From Paradesulfitobacterium ferrireducens (GTDB lineage Bacteria > Bacillota > Desulfitobacteriia > Desulfitobacteriales > Desulfitobacteriaceae), in the NCBI RefSeq assembly GCF_017310645.1, contig NZ_JAFLRH010000022.1, positions 1-64,000 of the forward strand: DNA of 64,000 nt. The letters are read 5' to 3'. Made by a program: the position numbers and the translations under genes. The notes under the pieces are model-generated. The model saw only the letters and a program-made list of their open reading frames with translations, did no database searches and was not told where the DNA came from. This document shows, one piece after another, positions 1 through 9,310 of the stretch (positions within the stretch are counted from its first letter, which is position 1; every line of letters begins with the position of its first letter).

Positions 1-71
1 TTATTCAGGAATTCCATGAATCCCGCAATATCTTATTTAGTTTTCAAAGAGCCAAAAACCTAAATGTACCA

Positions 72-91
72 AGGGCTCACGCCCTGTTTTT
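72..91 (+). terminator. short terminator-like hairpin at window start
   Basis: A five-pair stem AGGGC/GCCCT with a TCAC loop is followed by a T-rich tract (GTTTTT). It probably ends an upstream gene that lies outside the window. The stem is short, so it is only a moderate terminator. Confidence 0.45.
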
Positions 92-178
92 AATCTAAAA
101 TCATTATAGTACGAGGAGGAAATGGGGACGGAACCGAGGGTTATTTATTTACGTTGATAAAGAAAGGTGGAAAAGTCC

Positions 179-1462
179 ATGTCTGTGGCGAAGATAGCGG
201 AGGAGTACCGTGAACCGGACATTCAGCCTATGCTGGCGAGGCGCCAGACTATATGGCTCGGATTCCTGATTAGTTTAATGCTGGTGGGCGGGATTGCCAT
301 ATTTATCCGCATCAGTGAGGGGTTGGCAAGTTCCAATCTGACCAGCACCACGCCCTGGGGTATGTGGGTGGCTTTTTATATATTTTTTGTCGGGTTGAGT
401 GCGGGGGCTTTTCTTTTGTCCACTTTAATCTATGTGTTTGGGATGGAGCAGTTTGAACGAGTGGGGAAAATAGCGCTCTTTACTGCCATTATTTGTATGG
501 TCGTGGCTTTAAACTTTGTCCTGCTGGATCTGGGCAGGATGGACCGTTTCTGGCATCCTTTGGTTTATTGGAATCTTACCAGTGTCCTGGCCTGGGAAGT
601 GCACTTCTATATTCTGTATATTACCTTGTTAGGGGTAGAACTTTATTTTGCCCTGCGCCAGGATCTGATTCGCCTGTCCCAAAGAGGGAGCTCTTTTAAG
701 CAGAAACTGGCGAAAGTGCTGACCTTGGGCAGCACGGACCTGTCGCCAGAAAGTAAGGTAAATGACCACCGCTGGATGAAGATTCTGGGCATGATCGGGA
801 TTCCTTTGGCGATCTTCGGTGTGCATGGCGGCACGGGAACGCTTTTCGCCGTGGTTAAGGCCAGACCCATGTGGAACAGCGCGCTCTTTCCGGTTGTTTT
901 TGTGGTTTCCGCTTTGGTTTCCGGCACAGCGCTATTAGCCGCCGTCTATGCCATTCAAAACCGGGCAAGAAACATGTCAGTGGACAAAGATACTCTGAAA
1001 GCTTTGGCGCGTATGATGATACTCTTTCTCTTTATTGATCTCGGACTGCAAGTATATGAGTTTCTGATTGCCGCGTACAGTCTGGAGCCGGAAGAGATGC
1101 ATACGTTGTCCACCATGTTTACCAGTAATTTTTCCTGGTCTTTCTGGGGAGTGCAGATATTTTTAGGAGCGATTGTTCCCATTTTTCTTGTGCTGAATAA
1201 GCGAACGGGCGATTCCCGGTTGGGTCTGACCGCCGCCTGTGTGCTGGTCGTGCTGGGAATTATCGGTGTGCGGTTTAACATTGTGGTACCGCCTCTAATC
1301 GTCCCGGTGTTGGAAGGACTTCCCACAGGAAACTATTACCCGACCCTGGTCGAGATTGGGAGCAGTTTAGGGGTCATTGCGCTGGGACTCTTTCTCTACA
1401 CTTTGGGAATGAAGCTACTGCCGCTGGAGGAAGTTCATAAAGGGGTGAGCACACATGGATAA
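179..1462 (+). CDS. NrfD/TtrC-type polytopic membrane anchor (quinol oxidase subunit)
   Basis: Integral membrane subunit of the NrfD/PsrC/TtrC family, which passes electrons from the quinone pool to an exported molybdopterin enzyme. The protein (about 427 aa) has roughly ten hydrophobic segments; the first follows a short cytoplasmic N-terminus. The motif FVGLSAGAFLLSTL near residue 75 is typical of NrfD proteins. An in-frame GTG at 167 is possible, but AAAGGTGG at 163-170 is correctly spaced for ATG 179. It overlaps the next gene by 8 bp, so it is cotranscribed with the first TtrA-like subunit. A second copy with the same opening motif and the same LGSTDLSPE-type loop lies at 9303, so this is one of two anchors in the locus. 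The family call is firm; the substrate of the complex is inferred. Confidence 0.85.
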   Translation: MSVAKIAEEYREPDIQPMLARRQTIWLGFLISLMLVGGIAIFIRISEGLASSNLTSTTPWGMWVAFYIFFVGLSAGAFLLSTLIYVFGMEQFERVGKIALFTAIICMVVALNFVLLDLGRMDRFWHPLVYWNLTSVLAWEVHFYILYITLLGVELYFALRQDLIRLSQRGSSFKQKLAKVLTLGSTDLSPESKVNDHRWMKILGMIGIPLAIFGVHGGTGTLFAVVKARPMWNSALFPVVFVVSALVSGTALLAAVYAIQNRARNMSVDKDTLKALARMMILFLFIDLGLQVYEFLIAAYSLEPEEMHTLSTMFTSNFSWSFWGVQIFLGAIVPIFLVLNKRTGDSRLGLTAACVLVVLGIIGVRFNIVVPPLIVPVLEGLPTGNYYPTLVEIGSSLGVIALGLFLYTLGMKLLPLEEVHKGVSTHG

Positions 1463-4400
1463 AAGCCAAGGAATTAAAGTAAAAATCAGTCGCCGCAATT
1501 TCTTAAAAGGTGTGGGTGTTATCGGGGCGTCTGCATTTGCAGCTCCCTTGTTTACAGATCCGCTGCAACAGATAACAGGGAATGTCTGGGAAGATGACCC
1601 CCATGGCACCGGATTTTTTTCTGAGAATTATGATGCAAGCAATGTAATATACAGCACCTGTGAACAATGCAACACCCATTGCACTATCAAGACCGTCCTG
1701 ACGCCTGCTGAAAAAGGAAAGTCCTATACCAGCCTGGTGCGCAAAATTGCGGGCAATCCTTACAGTCCTTTGACTACCCAGCCTTTTGGCGGGCTTGATT
1801 ATACGACTCCCATTACTAAGGCCGCCCAGGGAAAAGACACCCTGGCTTTGGAAGGACGGGGGTACCGCGGGGGCAGAACCTGTTTGAAAGGTCAGGCCGG
1901 AATTCAAACCGTTTATGATGCCTTGCGTGTACGGACTCCGCTTAAGCGCGTAGGGCCGCGCGGGAGTGAGAAGTGGCAGAGTATTTCATGGGAACAGGCT
2001 ATTAACGAAATTGTGAACGGCAGTCCGGACTTAGGCACTCCCGGCCTGCAATCCACCTGGGCCTTTGCTCCCAAGGAAAAAGTGATGGCTGACTGGGAGA
2101 GAGTGAAGAAAGGGGAAACCCCTTTTGAAGAGTTTGACAAGAAGTATAAAGACGTGCTAATAGACACCGAGCACCCTGATTTCGGCCCAAAAGCCAATCA
2201 GATTGCCTGCCTGGGCGGGAACCGCCGGGATTTTATGCGCGACCGCATTTGGTTCCAGGGGTTGGGAAGCATTAATTTCGATGATCACGGAGGCGCGTGC
2301 GGCGCGAGCGGAGTCATCGGGAATGTCCGTTCCTTTCAAGCGAAGAAGCCCAAAAAGCGTCTTTACGCTGATTTAACTTACGCCGAATTTGTCATTGTTT
2401 GGGGTACGAATCCTCTGGTGGCAAACCGCGGGCCGACCTGGCTGGCCCCAATGTTGAGCAACGCTCTGGCCAGGGGGATGAAAATGGCGGTCATCGACAC
2501 CAGAATGAGTAAGACCGCAGAAAAAGCAGCTCTCTGGGTATCGGTCAAGCCTGGAACGGATGCGGCTTTAGCCCTGGGTATGGGACGCTGGATTGTAGAA
2601 AATAAGCGCTACGATGAGAGATACTTGAAAAATCCCAATAAAAAGGCCGCTGAGGCTGACGGAGAACCGACCTGGAGTGATGCCTCTTATCTGGTGGTGG
2701 TGTCTGATCCCAAACTACCCAAGCTGAGGGCGGAACAGCTTGGGATTGGGAGCAAAGAACAGTTTGTAGTAATGGAAAACGGCAAGCCTGTGGCGCATGA
2801 CCAGGCGGTGGAGGGAGATTTGGAGGTTGATACGGAGATTAACGGAGTGCGCCTCAAGTCGGTGTTTACCCTATATAAAGAGAGGGTCATGGAACACACC
2901 TTAAAAGAGTATGCGGAGACTGCCGGTATCACTGAGCAGCAGATCGTGGAACTGGCCCGGGAGTTTACATCCCATGGCAAACGCTCAGCCATTATGGCTT
3001 ACCGGGGTGTGGGTATGCACGCCAACGGGTATTATACGGCCCGGGCCATTAATATGTTAAATCACCTGATTGGCAACCATGATTGGAAGGGCGGCAGCAT
3101 GACAACCGGGGCCATCTACTCTGACCTGAAAGGACGCTATGATTTGACTGTGGTCCCGGGAGCCAACAAGGCGTGGGGCATTCCGATCAGCCGCCGGCAA
3201 TCTGAGTACGAGAAGAGCAGTCTTTTCCAGAGGGATAACGGTTATCCGGCACAGCGACCCTGGTTTCCGGTGGGGGGGAATGCTTCGAGCGAAGTTATTC
3301 CCAGCGCGGCGGATGGTTACCCGTATCCTTTAAAGGCTTTATTTTTCTACCGCATCTCCCCTGTGTTAACTTTTCCGGCGGGAGATAAGATTCGGGAAAT
3401 TCTTAAAGACCAAAAGAAAATCCCGCTGGTGGTTGCTTCCGATATCGTGATTGGGGAAAGCTCGATGTATGCCGATTATATTTTACCTGACCTGGCGTAT
3501 TTGGAGCGGTGGGGAAGAAAGAGCATCACACCCAGTTTCCCCTTAAAGGTGAGCAATTTTATCCAGCCGGTTACGAGGGTTTATCCCGAAGCGCGCGATA
3601 TCCAGGATGTGTTCATCGAGATCCTGAAAAAAATGAACCTGCCGGGAGTCGGAGAGAAAGCTTTTGTTGACGGGAGTCCGCTCCACCGGGTTGAGGATTT
3701 CTATTTAAAAATGGTGGCTAATATTGCTTTCGCCGAAAAACCTGTACCGGATGCCGGCAATGAAGAACTGCAGCTGTTTGCTCAGGCCCGGCGCCAGGCC
3801 TTGGGCAGCTTCTTCAATGAAGAGCAGTGGAAAAAAGCGGTCAAGACGGAGGAATGGCCAAAAGTGGTGTATGTGCTCAACCGGGGGGGGGAGATTTGAA
3901 GCTCCCGGACAGGAATATGTGGGAGAGCACTTGAAGTATCGCCTTGACGGCCAGGCACTCTTTTATGACGAGAAAGTAGCTTCAGTTAAGCACTCCTATA
4001 GCGGGAACTATTTTGACGGACTGCCCAAGCTGGAACTGATCCGCTCTTATGACAGCAAGGAAATTGAACAGCCCCAGCCTCTGGCTTTGATTAGTTGGAA
4101 AGCCCGCAACATCGGAACCCACAGGGGTATCAGCAATGCCTGGCTGCGGGAAATTAAGGGAGAAAACTATCTTTGGATCAATCCGCTTGACGCTCAAAAG
4201 CGCGGGCTCAATGACGGTGATAGGGTAAAGATTAAATCGAACAATTTTGAAGTGTTCGGGCGGGTTATGGTTACGGAGGGTATTCGTCCGGGATGCGTGG
4301 GAAGCTCCTATAACTTTGGCCATTATGCCTATGGGAGTAAAACGGTGCAGATCGATCAAGTTTGGACCACAGCCGTAACCGGGTACGGTCATACCCCGTT

Positions 4401-4575
4401 TGGTGTCAGTGAACCGATGAAAGAAAAAACCGGTTATGCCAAAGGCAGAAACACCGGATTTTCCGTAAATAATTTATTGGTGCTGGATCCGGTGCTAAAA
4501 AATACCTCATTGCTGGACCAAATAGCGGGCGGCGTTGCTTCCCTGGATACAAAAGTTGAGGTCGAAAAAGCCTAA
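1455..4575 (+). pseudogene. ttrA: TtrA-family molybdopterin oxidoreductase, first copy, split by a +1 frameshift
   Basis: Catalytic subunit of an exported DMSO-reductase-family enzyme, closest in layout to tetrathionate reductase TtrA. The Tat signal has SRRNFLK at residues 12-18. A 4Fe-4S site starts with C69, C72 and C76, and a likely Mo-ligand Cys lies in DDHGGACG. Frame 1 stops at 3899 right after a run of nine Gs (3883-3891). Dropping one G restores NRGGRFE, matching ARGGRFE in the second copy, and the frame then runs to 4575. The repaired protein is about 1039 aa, close to the roughly 1020 aa usual for TtrA; the missing part is the C-terminal molybdopterin-binding domain. The cause may be a sequencing error, phase variation or real inactivation. 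ATG 1455 has AAAGGGGTGAG upstream. The downstream neighbour has its own promoter. Confidence 0.8.
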
Positions 4576-4599
4576 GGGAAAGATCGATTCAGCCGGAAA

Positions 4600-4635
4600 G
4601 GCATACGGTGACAAAAAGTCACTGTATGCCTTTTT
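4600..4635 (+). terminator. rho-independent terminator after the first ttrA
   Basis: A 13-pair stem (GGCATACGGTGAC with GTCACTGTATGCC, one G-T wobble) and an AAAAA loop are followed by TTTTTG. It separates the nrfD-ttrA unit from the second ttrA operon. Confidence 0.85.
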
Positions 4636-4716
4636 GTCATGCTAGATAAAGTGACATTTTGACAGGGAATGTGCCTGAAAAGCACTTTTTTTGCCGTTCA
4701 TAAGGGATCAGAGCTT

Positions 4717-4732
4717 TGGCATTCATCTTGCA
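4717..4732 (+). promoter_or_regulatory. sigma-54 (-24/-12) promoter of the second ttrA operon
   Basis: TGGCATTCATCTTGCA matches the sigma-54 consensus TGGCAYRNNNNTTGCA with the exact GG-to-GC spacing. The expected transcript start is near 4743, about 60 bp before ATG 4803. A sigma-54-dependent activator is encoded at 13800. A small dyad, GTGC-N7-GCAC at 4671-4685, lies upstream and might be an activator site, though that is weaker. Confidence 0.8.
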
Positions 4733-4802
4733 TGATCAAAAACTAACAAGCGTTTATAAATACAAAAGAACGCTTTCACAAAAAAAGAAAGGAGTTCTTA
4801 GC

Positions 4803-7800
4803 ATGAACAGGCGCGATTTTATTAAGTCAGTCACCGCTGTGGGGACAGTTACGGCGCTTGGTTTAGGGGTTGAGAAGCTGGTTCCGGAAGTTTTGGCGGA
4901 CGAGGCGACCGCGAACCCCACACCCTACGATCACGAGGCTCTGCCCGTGGAAATGCAGATTGATCCTCAAAGCGGCAAGGTCGAATTAAATCCAGATATT
5001 GCCTTGCGCAACAGTGTATGCTTGGGATGCTGGAGCAATTGCGGCAACCGGGTCAAGGTCGACAAAAAGACCGGCAAAATCCTGAGGGTTTTAGGAAATC
5101 CTTATCATCCCAGCAACGCTGAACCGCATCTGCCTTATACTACACCTTTAATGGAATCGTACAAATCTCTCGGGCAGTATCAGGAAATCGGACACACCGG
5201 ACGGGCCACGGTTTGCCAGCGTGGCAATGCCGCCTTCCAAATCGTTTACGATCCCAACCGGATTCTGACCCCGCTGAAAAGGGCCGGCAAACGCGGGGAA
5301 GGAAAGTGGAAACCAATCACTTGGGAGCAGGCTGTGCAAGAAACTGTCGAAGGCGGACAACTGTTCAAGGAGATTGGGGAAAATACGGTCATTGAGGGTC
5401 TGCGCCAAGTGCGCGATCTCAAAACTCCTTTGAATCCGGACCAGCCGGAGTGGGGGCCGAAGGCCAACCAGTTGGTCTTTATCGGGGGACGGGATGACGG
5501 GCGAACTGAATTTGCCAATCGTTTCATTACCAAGTCTTTTGGCTCGCCGAATTTTTACGGCCACGGCGGAACCTGCGGCGGAAGCCGCCGCATCGCCTTT
5601 CTGGCCTTTCTGGACACCTGGGACAAAAAGCCCCACATGAAAGCGGATTACATGGGAGCAGAACTGGTGATGTTTTTCGGGAATGCGCCTGGACAAGCCG
5701 GAGCCCCCTTTCAGCCCATGGCCCGCAAATCGGCCCTGGCTCAGGCTAATAACGGGATGAAAGCGATTTTGGTCGATCCGGTTTTACAGAACGGAGTATA
5801 TAACTCTCCGGTGGCCGAGGAGTCGGCCTGGGTTCCGATCCGGCCGGGATCGGACGGGGCTTTGGCCATGGCTATGATTCGTTGGGCTTTTGAACAAAAG
5901 AAAATTAATGAAGGATATCTGTCTATTCCGAACAAAGCAGTGGCAGGGAAAAAGAAAACTCCTTCCTGGAGTAATGCCGCTTATCTCGTAATTCAAGAGC
6001 CCGGGCATCCGGATTTCGGAAAATTCCTGCGCGCTGAACAAATAGGGCTGAAGACGGCGGCAGCACCGGTTAATCCTGCGCCCGCACCGGCAGGCTCTGC
6101 TCCCGCTGCTCCACCGGAGCCGAACTATGTAGTTATTGACAAAGCCAGCGGCAAGCCGGCAGTTTATACTGACAGTGAAGAGGGAGTCATCCTTTACACC
6201 GGGAAAGTTAGCATCAATGGCACCGAAGTACTGGTCAAAACATCTCTGCAGATTCTGGCCGAAGAAGCCCAGCGCTATACCTTTGAACAATACAGCGAAG
6301 CGACAGGGATTCCCAAAGAACGCATCTTTGCCTTAGCTAAAGAATTTTTCCGTCATGGGAGCAAAGCTGCCACCGATCATCATGGGGGCGTGGCCATGCA
6401 TAGCAATGGTTTTTACAGTTCGCTGGCGGTCATCACTTTGAATGCCTTGGCTGGAAACATCAACCGTAAAGGGGGTTCAACCAAGAGCGGGGGAGGATAC
6501 CGGGCAGTGGACAAAGGGCCTCGTTATGATTTGCTGACATTTCCCGGCTTGGTCAAACCTCAAGGTTTTAAGATCAGCCGGGAGGGCCGCAAGTACGAAG
6601 ATACCCCGGAGTATAAAATGAGAAAAGCCAAAGGGGAGAATCCTTACCCGGCCACTCTTCCCTGGAGCCCGCTGGCCGATTCTATGGTGGGGAATGTCCT
6701 GCCTTCGATGATGGCGGGGTATCCGTACCCGGCGAAAATTCTCATGATGTGGATGACCAATCCTTTCTATACCACTCCCGGGCTTTTCCAAAAAGATGTC
6801 GAGGACTATGTCAAAGACCCCAAAAACATTCCGCTTATTATCGCTGTTGATGTTCTGATGGGAGATTCGAGCATGTATGCAGATTATATTATCCCGGATA
6901 CCACGTTCTATGAAAGCTGGGGTGTGCCCACCGTTTGGAACCTGATTCTGACCAAGGTGAGCGGTGCCCGCCACCCGGTGATCGATCCGCTTGTGCCCAA
7001 GACCAAGAGCGGGCAGCCGATGTCGTTCGAAGCTTACCTGATTGAAGTCGGCAAGCGTCTGAACCTGCCGGGAGTGGGAGATCAAGCGATTCCCAATGCC
7101 CAAGGGGAACTCACTCCGCTTAATTCCCGCGAAGACTTCTTCCTTAAAGCATTGGCCAACATTTCCTTTGACGAGAAGCCTGTCCCGGATATTTCCCAAC
7201 AGGAACTTCAACTGAGCGGTTTAGACCAGGAGCTTAAGTATGCCGCTGCGAGCCTGACTCCGGAAGAGTGGAACAAAGTCTTCTATGTTTTGGCCAGAGG
7301 CGGCCGGTTTGAAGAGTATGAGAAAAACTACGATGGCGAGGTTTTGCACAATAAGTTCCCGAAAGTCATCAATATTTATAACGAGAAGCTGGGTACCACA
7401 CGGAGCAGCGTGAACGGAGAATATTTGACCGGCAGCGCAACCTGGCTGCCCCCAGCCCTGTCTGACGGGCGGACCATTGACCAAGTATACCCGGACAGCC
7501 AATGGCCCTTTCAGATTGTTTCCTATAAGCCCCGCTACCGCACCGGGAGTTATTTAGCCAATGTTCCGCTCCTGCAGGATATGGCTAAAACCAACTTTAT
7601 CGAGATCAGTATCTCGGATGCCGAAAAACTGGGGCTTAGCGAGGGTGAGCAAGTCAAACTGGTTACGCCAACCGGGGAAGCCACAGGTGCAGTCAAAGTG
7701 CGGCGCGGGGTACGCCAGGGGACGATTGCCATCGAGTACGGATTTGGGCACTGGAGTGCCGGAGCCCGGAGTTATCAGGTGGGTGACAAAAACATTCCCG

Positions 7801-7949
7801 CTGATCCTGAACTTGGGTCAGGAGTGCTTTTGAACTTTATCACCCTGCGCGATCCCAGTTTGAAAGCCAAGCATCCCCTGTACGACCTGGTGGGAGGATC
7901 GACTGACCGCAATACAACGAAGGCAAGGCTGGTAAAAGTGAGCAAATAA
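4803..7949 (+). CDS. ttrA: TtrA-family molybdopterin oxidoreductase, second copy (tetrathionate-reductase-like)
   Basis: Exported catalytic subunit of 1048 aa that would reduce a sulfur oxyanion such as tetrathionate on the outer face of the membrane. The Tat signal has RR at residues 3-4 followed by a hydrophobic stretch. The 4Fe-4S ligands start at C73, C76 and C80 (CLGCWSNC), and the probable Mo ligand is the Cys in GHGGTCGG. The blocks LKRAGKRGEGKWK, DKGPRYDLLTFPG and ADYIIPDTTFYESWG fit TtrA well. ATG 4803 follows AAAGAAAGGAG; an upstream in-frame TTG (4716) lies at the sigma-54 promoter and is excluded. It is paralogous to the frameshifted copy upstream and leads an operon with the chaperone, ferredoxin and anchor genes. 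A related selenate- or arsenate-type substrate cannot be ruled out. Confidence 0.85.
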   Translation: MNRRDFIKSVTAVGTVTALGLGVEKLVPEVLADEATANPTPYDHEALPVEMQIDPQSGKVELNPDIALRNSVCLGCWSNCGNRVKVDKKTGKILRVLGNPYHPSNAEPHLPYTTPLMESYKSLGQYQEIGHTGRATVCQRGNAAFQIVYDPNRILTPLKRAGKRGEGKWKPITWEQAVQETVEGGQLFKEIGENTVIEGLRQVRDLKTPLNPDQPEWGPKANQLVFIGGRDDGRTEFANRFITKSFGSPNFYGHGGTCGGSRRIAFLAFLDTWDKKPHMKADYMGAELVMFFGNAPGQAGAPFQPMARKSALAQANNGMKAILVDPVLQNGVYNSPVAEESAWVPIRPGSDGALAMAMIRWAFEQKKINEGYLSIPNKAVAGKKKTPSWSNAAYLVIQEPGHPDFGKFLRAEQIGLKTAAAPVNPAPAPAGSAPAAPPEPNYVVIDKASGKPAVYTDSEEGVILYTGKVSINGTEVLVKTSLQILAEEAQRYTFEQYSEATGIPKERIFALAKEFFRHGSKAATDHHGGVAMHSNGFYSSLAVITLNALAGNINRKGGSTKSGGGYRAVDKGPRYDLLTFPGLVKPQGFKISREGRKYEDTPEYKMRKAKGENPYPATLPWSPLADSMVGNVLPSMMAGYPYPAKILMMWMTNPFYTTPGLFQKDVEDYVKDPKNIPLIIAVDVLMGDSSMYADYIIPDTTFYESWGVPTVWNLILTKVSGARHPVIDPLVPKTKSGQPMSFEAYLIEVGKRLNLPGVGDQAIPNAQGELTPLNSREDFFLKALANISFDEKPVPDISQQELQLSGLDQELKYAAASLTPEEWNKVFYVLARGGRFEEYEKNYDGEVLHNKFPKVINIYNEKLGTTRSSVNGEYLTGSATWLPPALSDGRTIDQVYPDSQWPFQIVSYKPRYRTGSYLANVPLLQDMAKTNFIEISISDAEKLGLSEGEQVKLVTPTGEATGAVKVRRGVRQGTIAIEYGFGHWSAGARSYQVGDKNIPADPELGSGVLLNFITLRDPSLKAKHPLYDLVGGSTDRNTTKARLVKVSK

Positions 7950-7990
7950 GCCGGTTGAATCGAGCAAATAAGAAAGAGAGGTGTAGTTTT

Positions 7991-8656
7991 ATGTCTGGAA
8001 AAGAAGGGATTGCATTAGAACGGGCAGGAGCATTTGAGTTTTTGGCCGGAATCTTTTTAAAAGAACCGAGCGTTTCGATTGTAAATGAGCTAAAGGTCTG
8101 GGCTAAAGAGGGGGAAGATGCCAAAATGCTTTCCCTTCTGGAGAATGTTGTCCAAGAAGATCCGGATTTGACGGGATTAACACAAGAATATTATGATCTC
8201 TTCTTTGTCCCGGTATCGGGCCGCTTTGTGCCGCCCTTTGAGTCGGCTATCCGGGGGGCGGTGCGTCAGGATGGCGGACCAACGAAGTTTGGCTCCTACT
8301 GGGGGGATACCACCGTTAAGTTGGCTGACCTTTATGAACGAACTCGGTTTCATCCTGAACGCCTGGCGGTGTTCGAGCCTTTACGGCAATTAAATCTGCC
8401 TGATCATGTGGGCCTGGAACTCTCCTTTATGGCCTATCTTTGCCGTCTGGAGGCGAAGCAGCTTGAGCGCGGTCTGTCCGCGAAGCTGATTCGGAAAATC
8501 CAAACCAATTTTTTGCAAGAACATTTACGAGGATGGTTGGGGCTTTGGGTAAATGACTTAGAGAGGGTGCAGCAGTCCGGATATTATCTATATTTTGCCA
8601 GGCAGGCCCGCGACTTGTGTCAGGAAGAAGCTCAAACATTGCTTAAACATGCCTAA
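7991..8656 (+). CDS. TorD/DmsD-family molybdoenzyme chaperone
   Basis: A cytoplasmic all-helical chaperone (221 aa) of the TorD family, which binds the Tat signal of a molybdoenzyme and holds it until cofactor insertion. The typical motif YDLFFVPVSGRFVPPFES lies near residues 59-76. ATG 7991 has AGAGAGGTG upstream; an earlier in-frame start at 7955 has no ribosome site. It sits between the second TtrA-like subunit and the ferredoxin subunit, so its client is probably one or both TtrA proteins. Family assignment rests on length, helix-rich composition, motif and context. Confidence 0.8.
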   Translation: MSGKEGIALERAGAFEFLAGIFLKEPSVSIVNELKVWAKEGEDAKMLSLLENVVQEDPDLTGLTQEYYDLFFVPVSGRFVPPFESAIRGAVRQDGGPTKFGSYWGDTTVKLADLYERTRFHPERLAVFEPLRQLNLPDHVGLELSFMAYLCRLEAKQLERGLSAKLIRKIQTNFLQEHLRGWLGLWVNDLERVQQSGYYLYFARQARDLCQEEAQTLLKHA

Positions 8657-8695
8657 ACAGTGATTTCAAGCATTTCAGCGAAAGGAGTGGGAAAA

Positions 8696-9310
8696 GTGGC
8701 CGCACAAACTAAACGCTATGCCATGGTCATCGACCTGCGCAAATGTGTAGGATGCAATGCCTGCACGGTATCCTGCAAGATTGAAAACCAGGTGCCGGAA
8801 GGGGTATTCCGCACTTGGGTCAAAGAGATAGAAAAAGGAAACTATCCGCAAATTACCAGGTTCCGTCTGCCGCGGCTGTGCAACCATTGCGACAATGCGC
8901 CTTGTTTGGCAGCCTGTCCGGTTCAGGCGACTTACCGGGCTGAGGATGGAACCATTATGATCGACTATGACCATTGCATTGGCTGTAAATATTGTATGGC
9001 AGCTTGTCCATACGATGCCCGTTTTATTAATCCTATCAGAAAGACCGCGGAAAAGTGTACGTTTTGTTATCACCGGGTTAAGGCCGGGCTCCTGCCCGCC
9101 TGTGTCACCACCTGTGTCGGGGGGGCGCGCATATTTGGCGATTTAAACGATCCTGAGAGCCTGGTGGCCAAGTTGGTGGCCAATAATCCTGTGCAGGTTT
9201 TGAAACCGGATATGAGTACCAAACCGATGGTTTTCTATATCGGAGCGGACCAGGATATTATGGGTGCGCGCTATGGCGACCTGGAGAAGGGAGAGAGGAA
9301 GCATGGATAA
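8696..9310 (+). CDS. ttrB: four-cluster 4Fe-4S ferredoxin subunit (TtrB/PsrB/DmsB-like)
   Basis: Electron-transfer subunit (204 aa) that wires the catalytic subunit to the membrane anchor. It has four cysteine groups: C17, C20, C23 and C27 (CVGCNACTVSC), then CNHCDNAPCLAAC, CIGCKYCMAAC and the CTFC...CVTTC group, enough for four 4Fe-4S clusters. No Tat signal is visible, so it probably travels with its catalytic partner. GTG 8696 follows AAAGGAGTGG; an earlier in-frame GTG at 8660 lies before that ribosome site. It overlaps the next anchor gene by 8 bp. It is the only ferredoxin subunit in the locus and may serve both catalytic paralogues. Confidence 0.85.
   Translation: MAAQTKRYAMVIDLRKCVGCNACTVSCKIENQVPEGVFRTWVKEIEKGNYPQITRFRLPRLCNHCDNAPCLAACPVQATYRAEDGTIMIDYDHCIGCKYCMAACPYDARFINPIRKTAEKCTFCYHRVKAGLLPACVTTCVGGARIFGDLNDPESLVAKLVANNPVQVLKPDMSTKPMVFYIGADQDIMGARYGDLEKGERKHG

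Noticed and set aside
6477-7211. Long minus-strand frame of 244 codons opposite the second ttrA
   Set aside because: It lies wholly within a well-supported gene, has no ribosome site and shows no family features.
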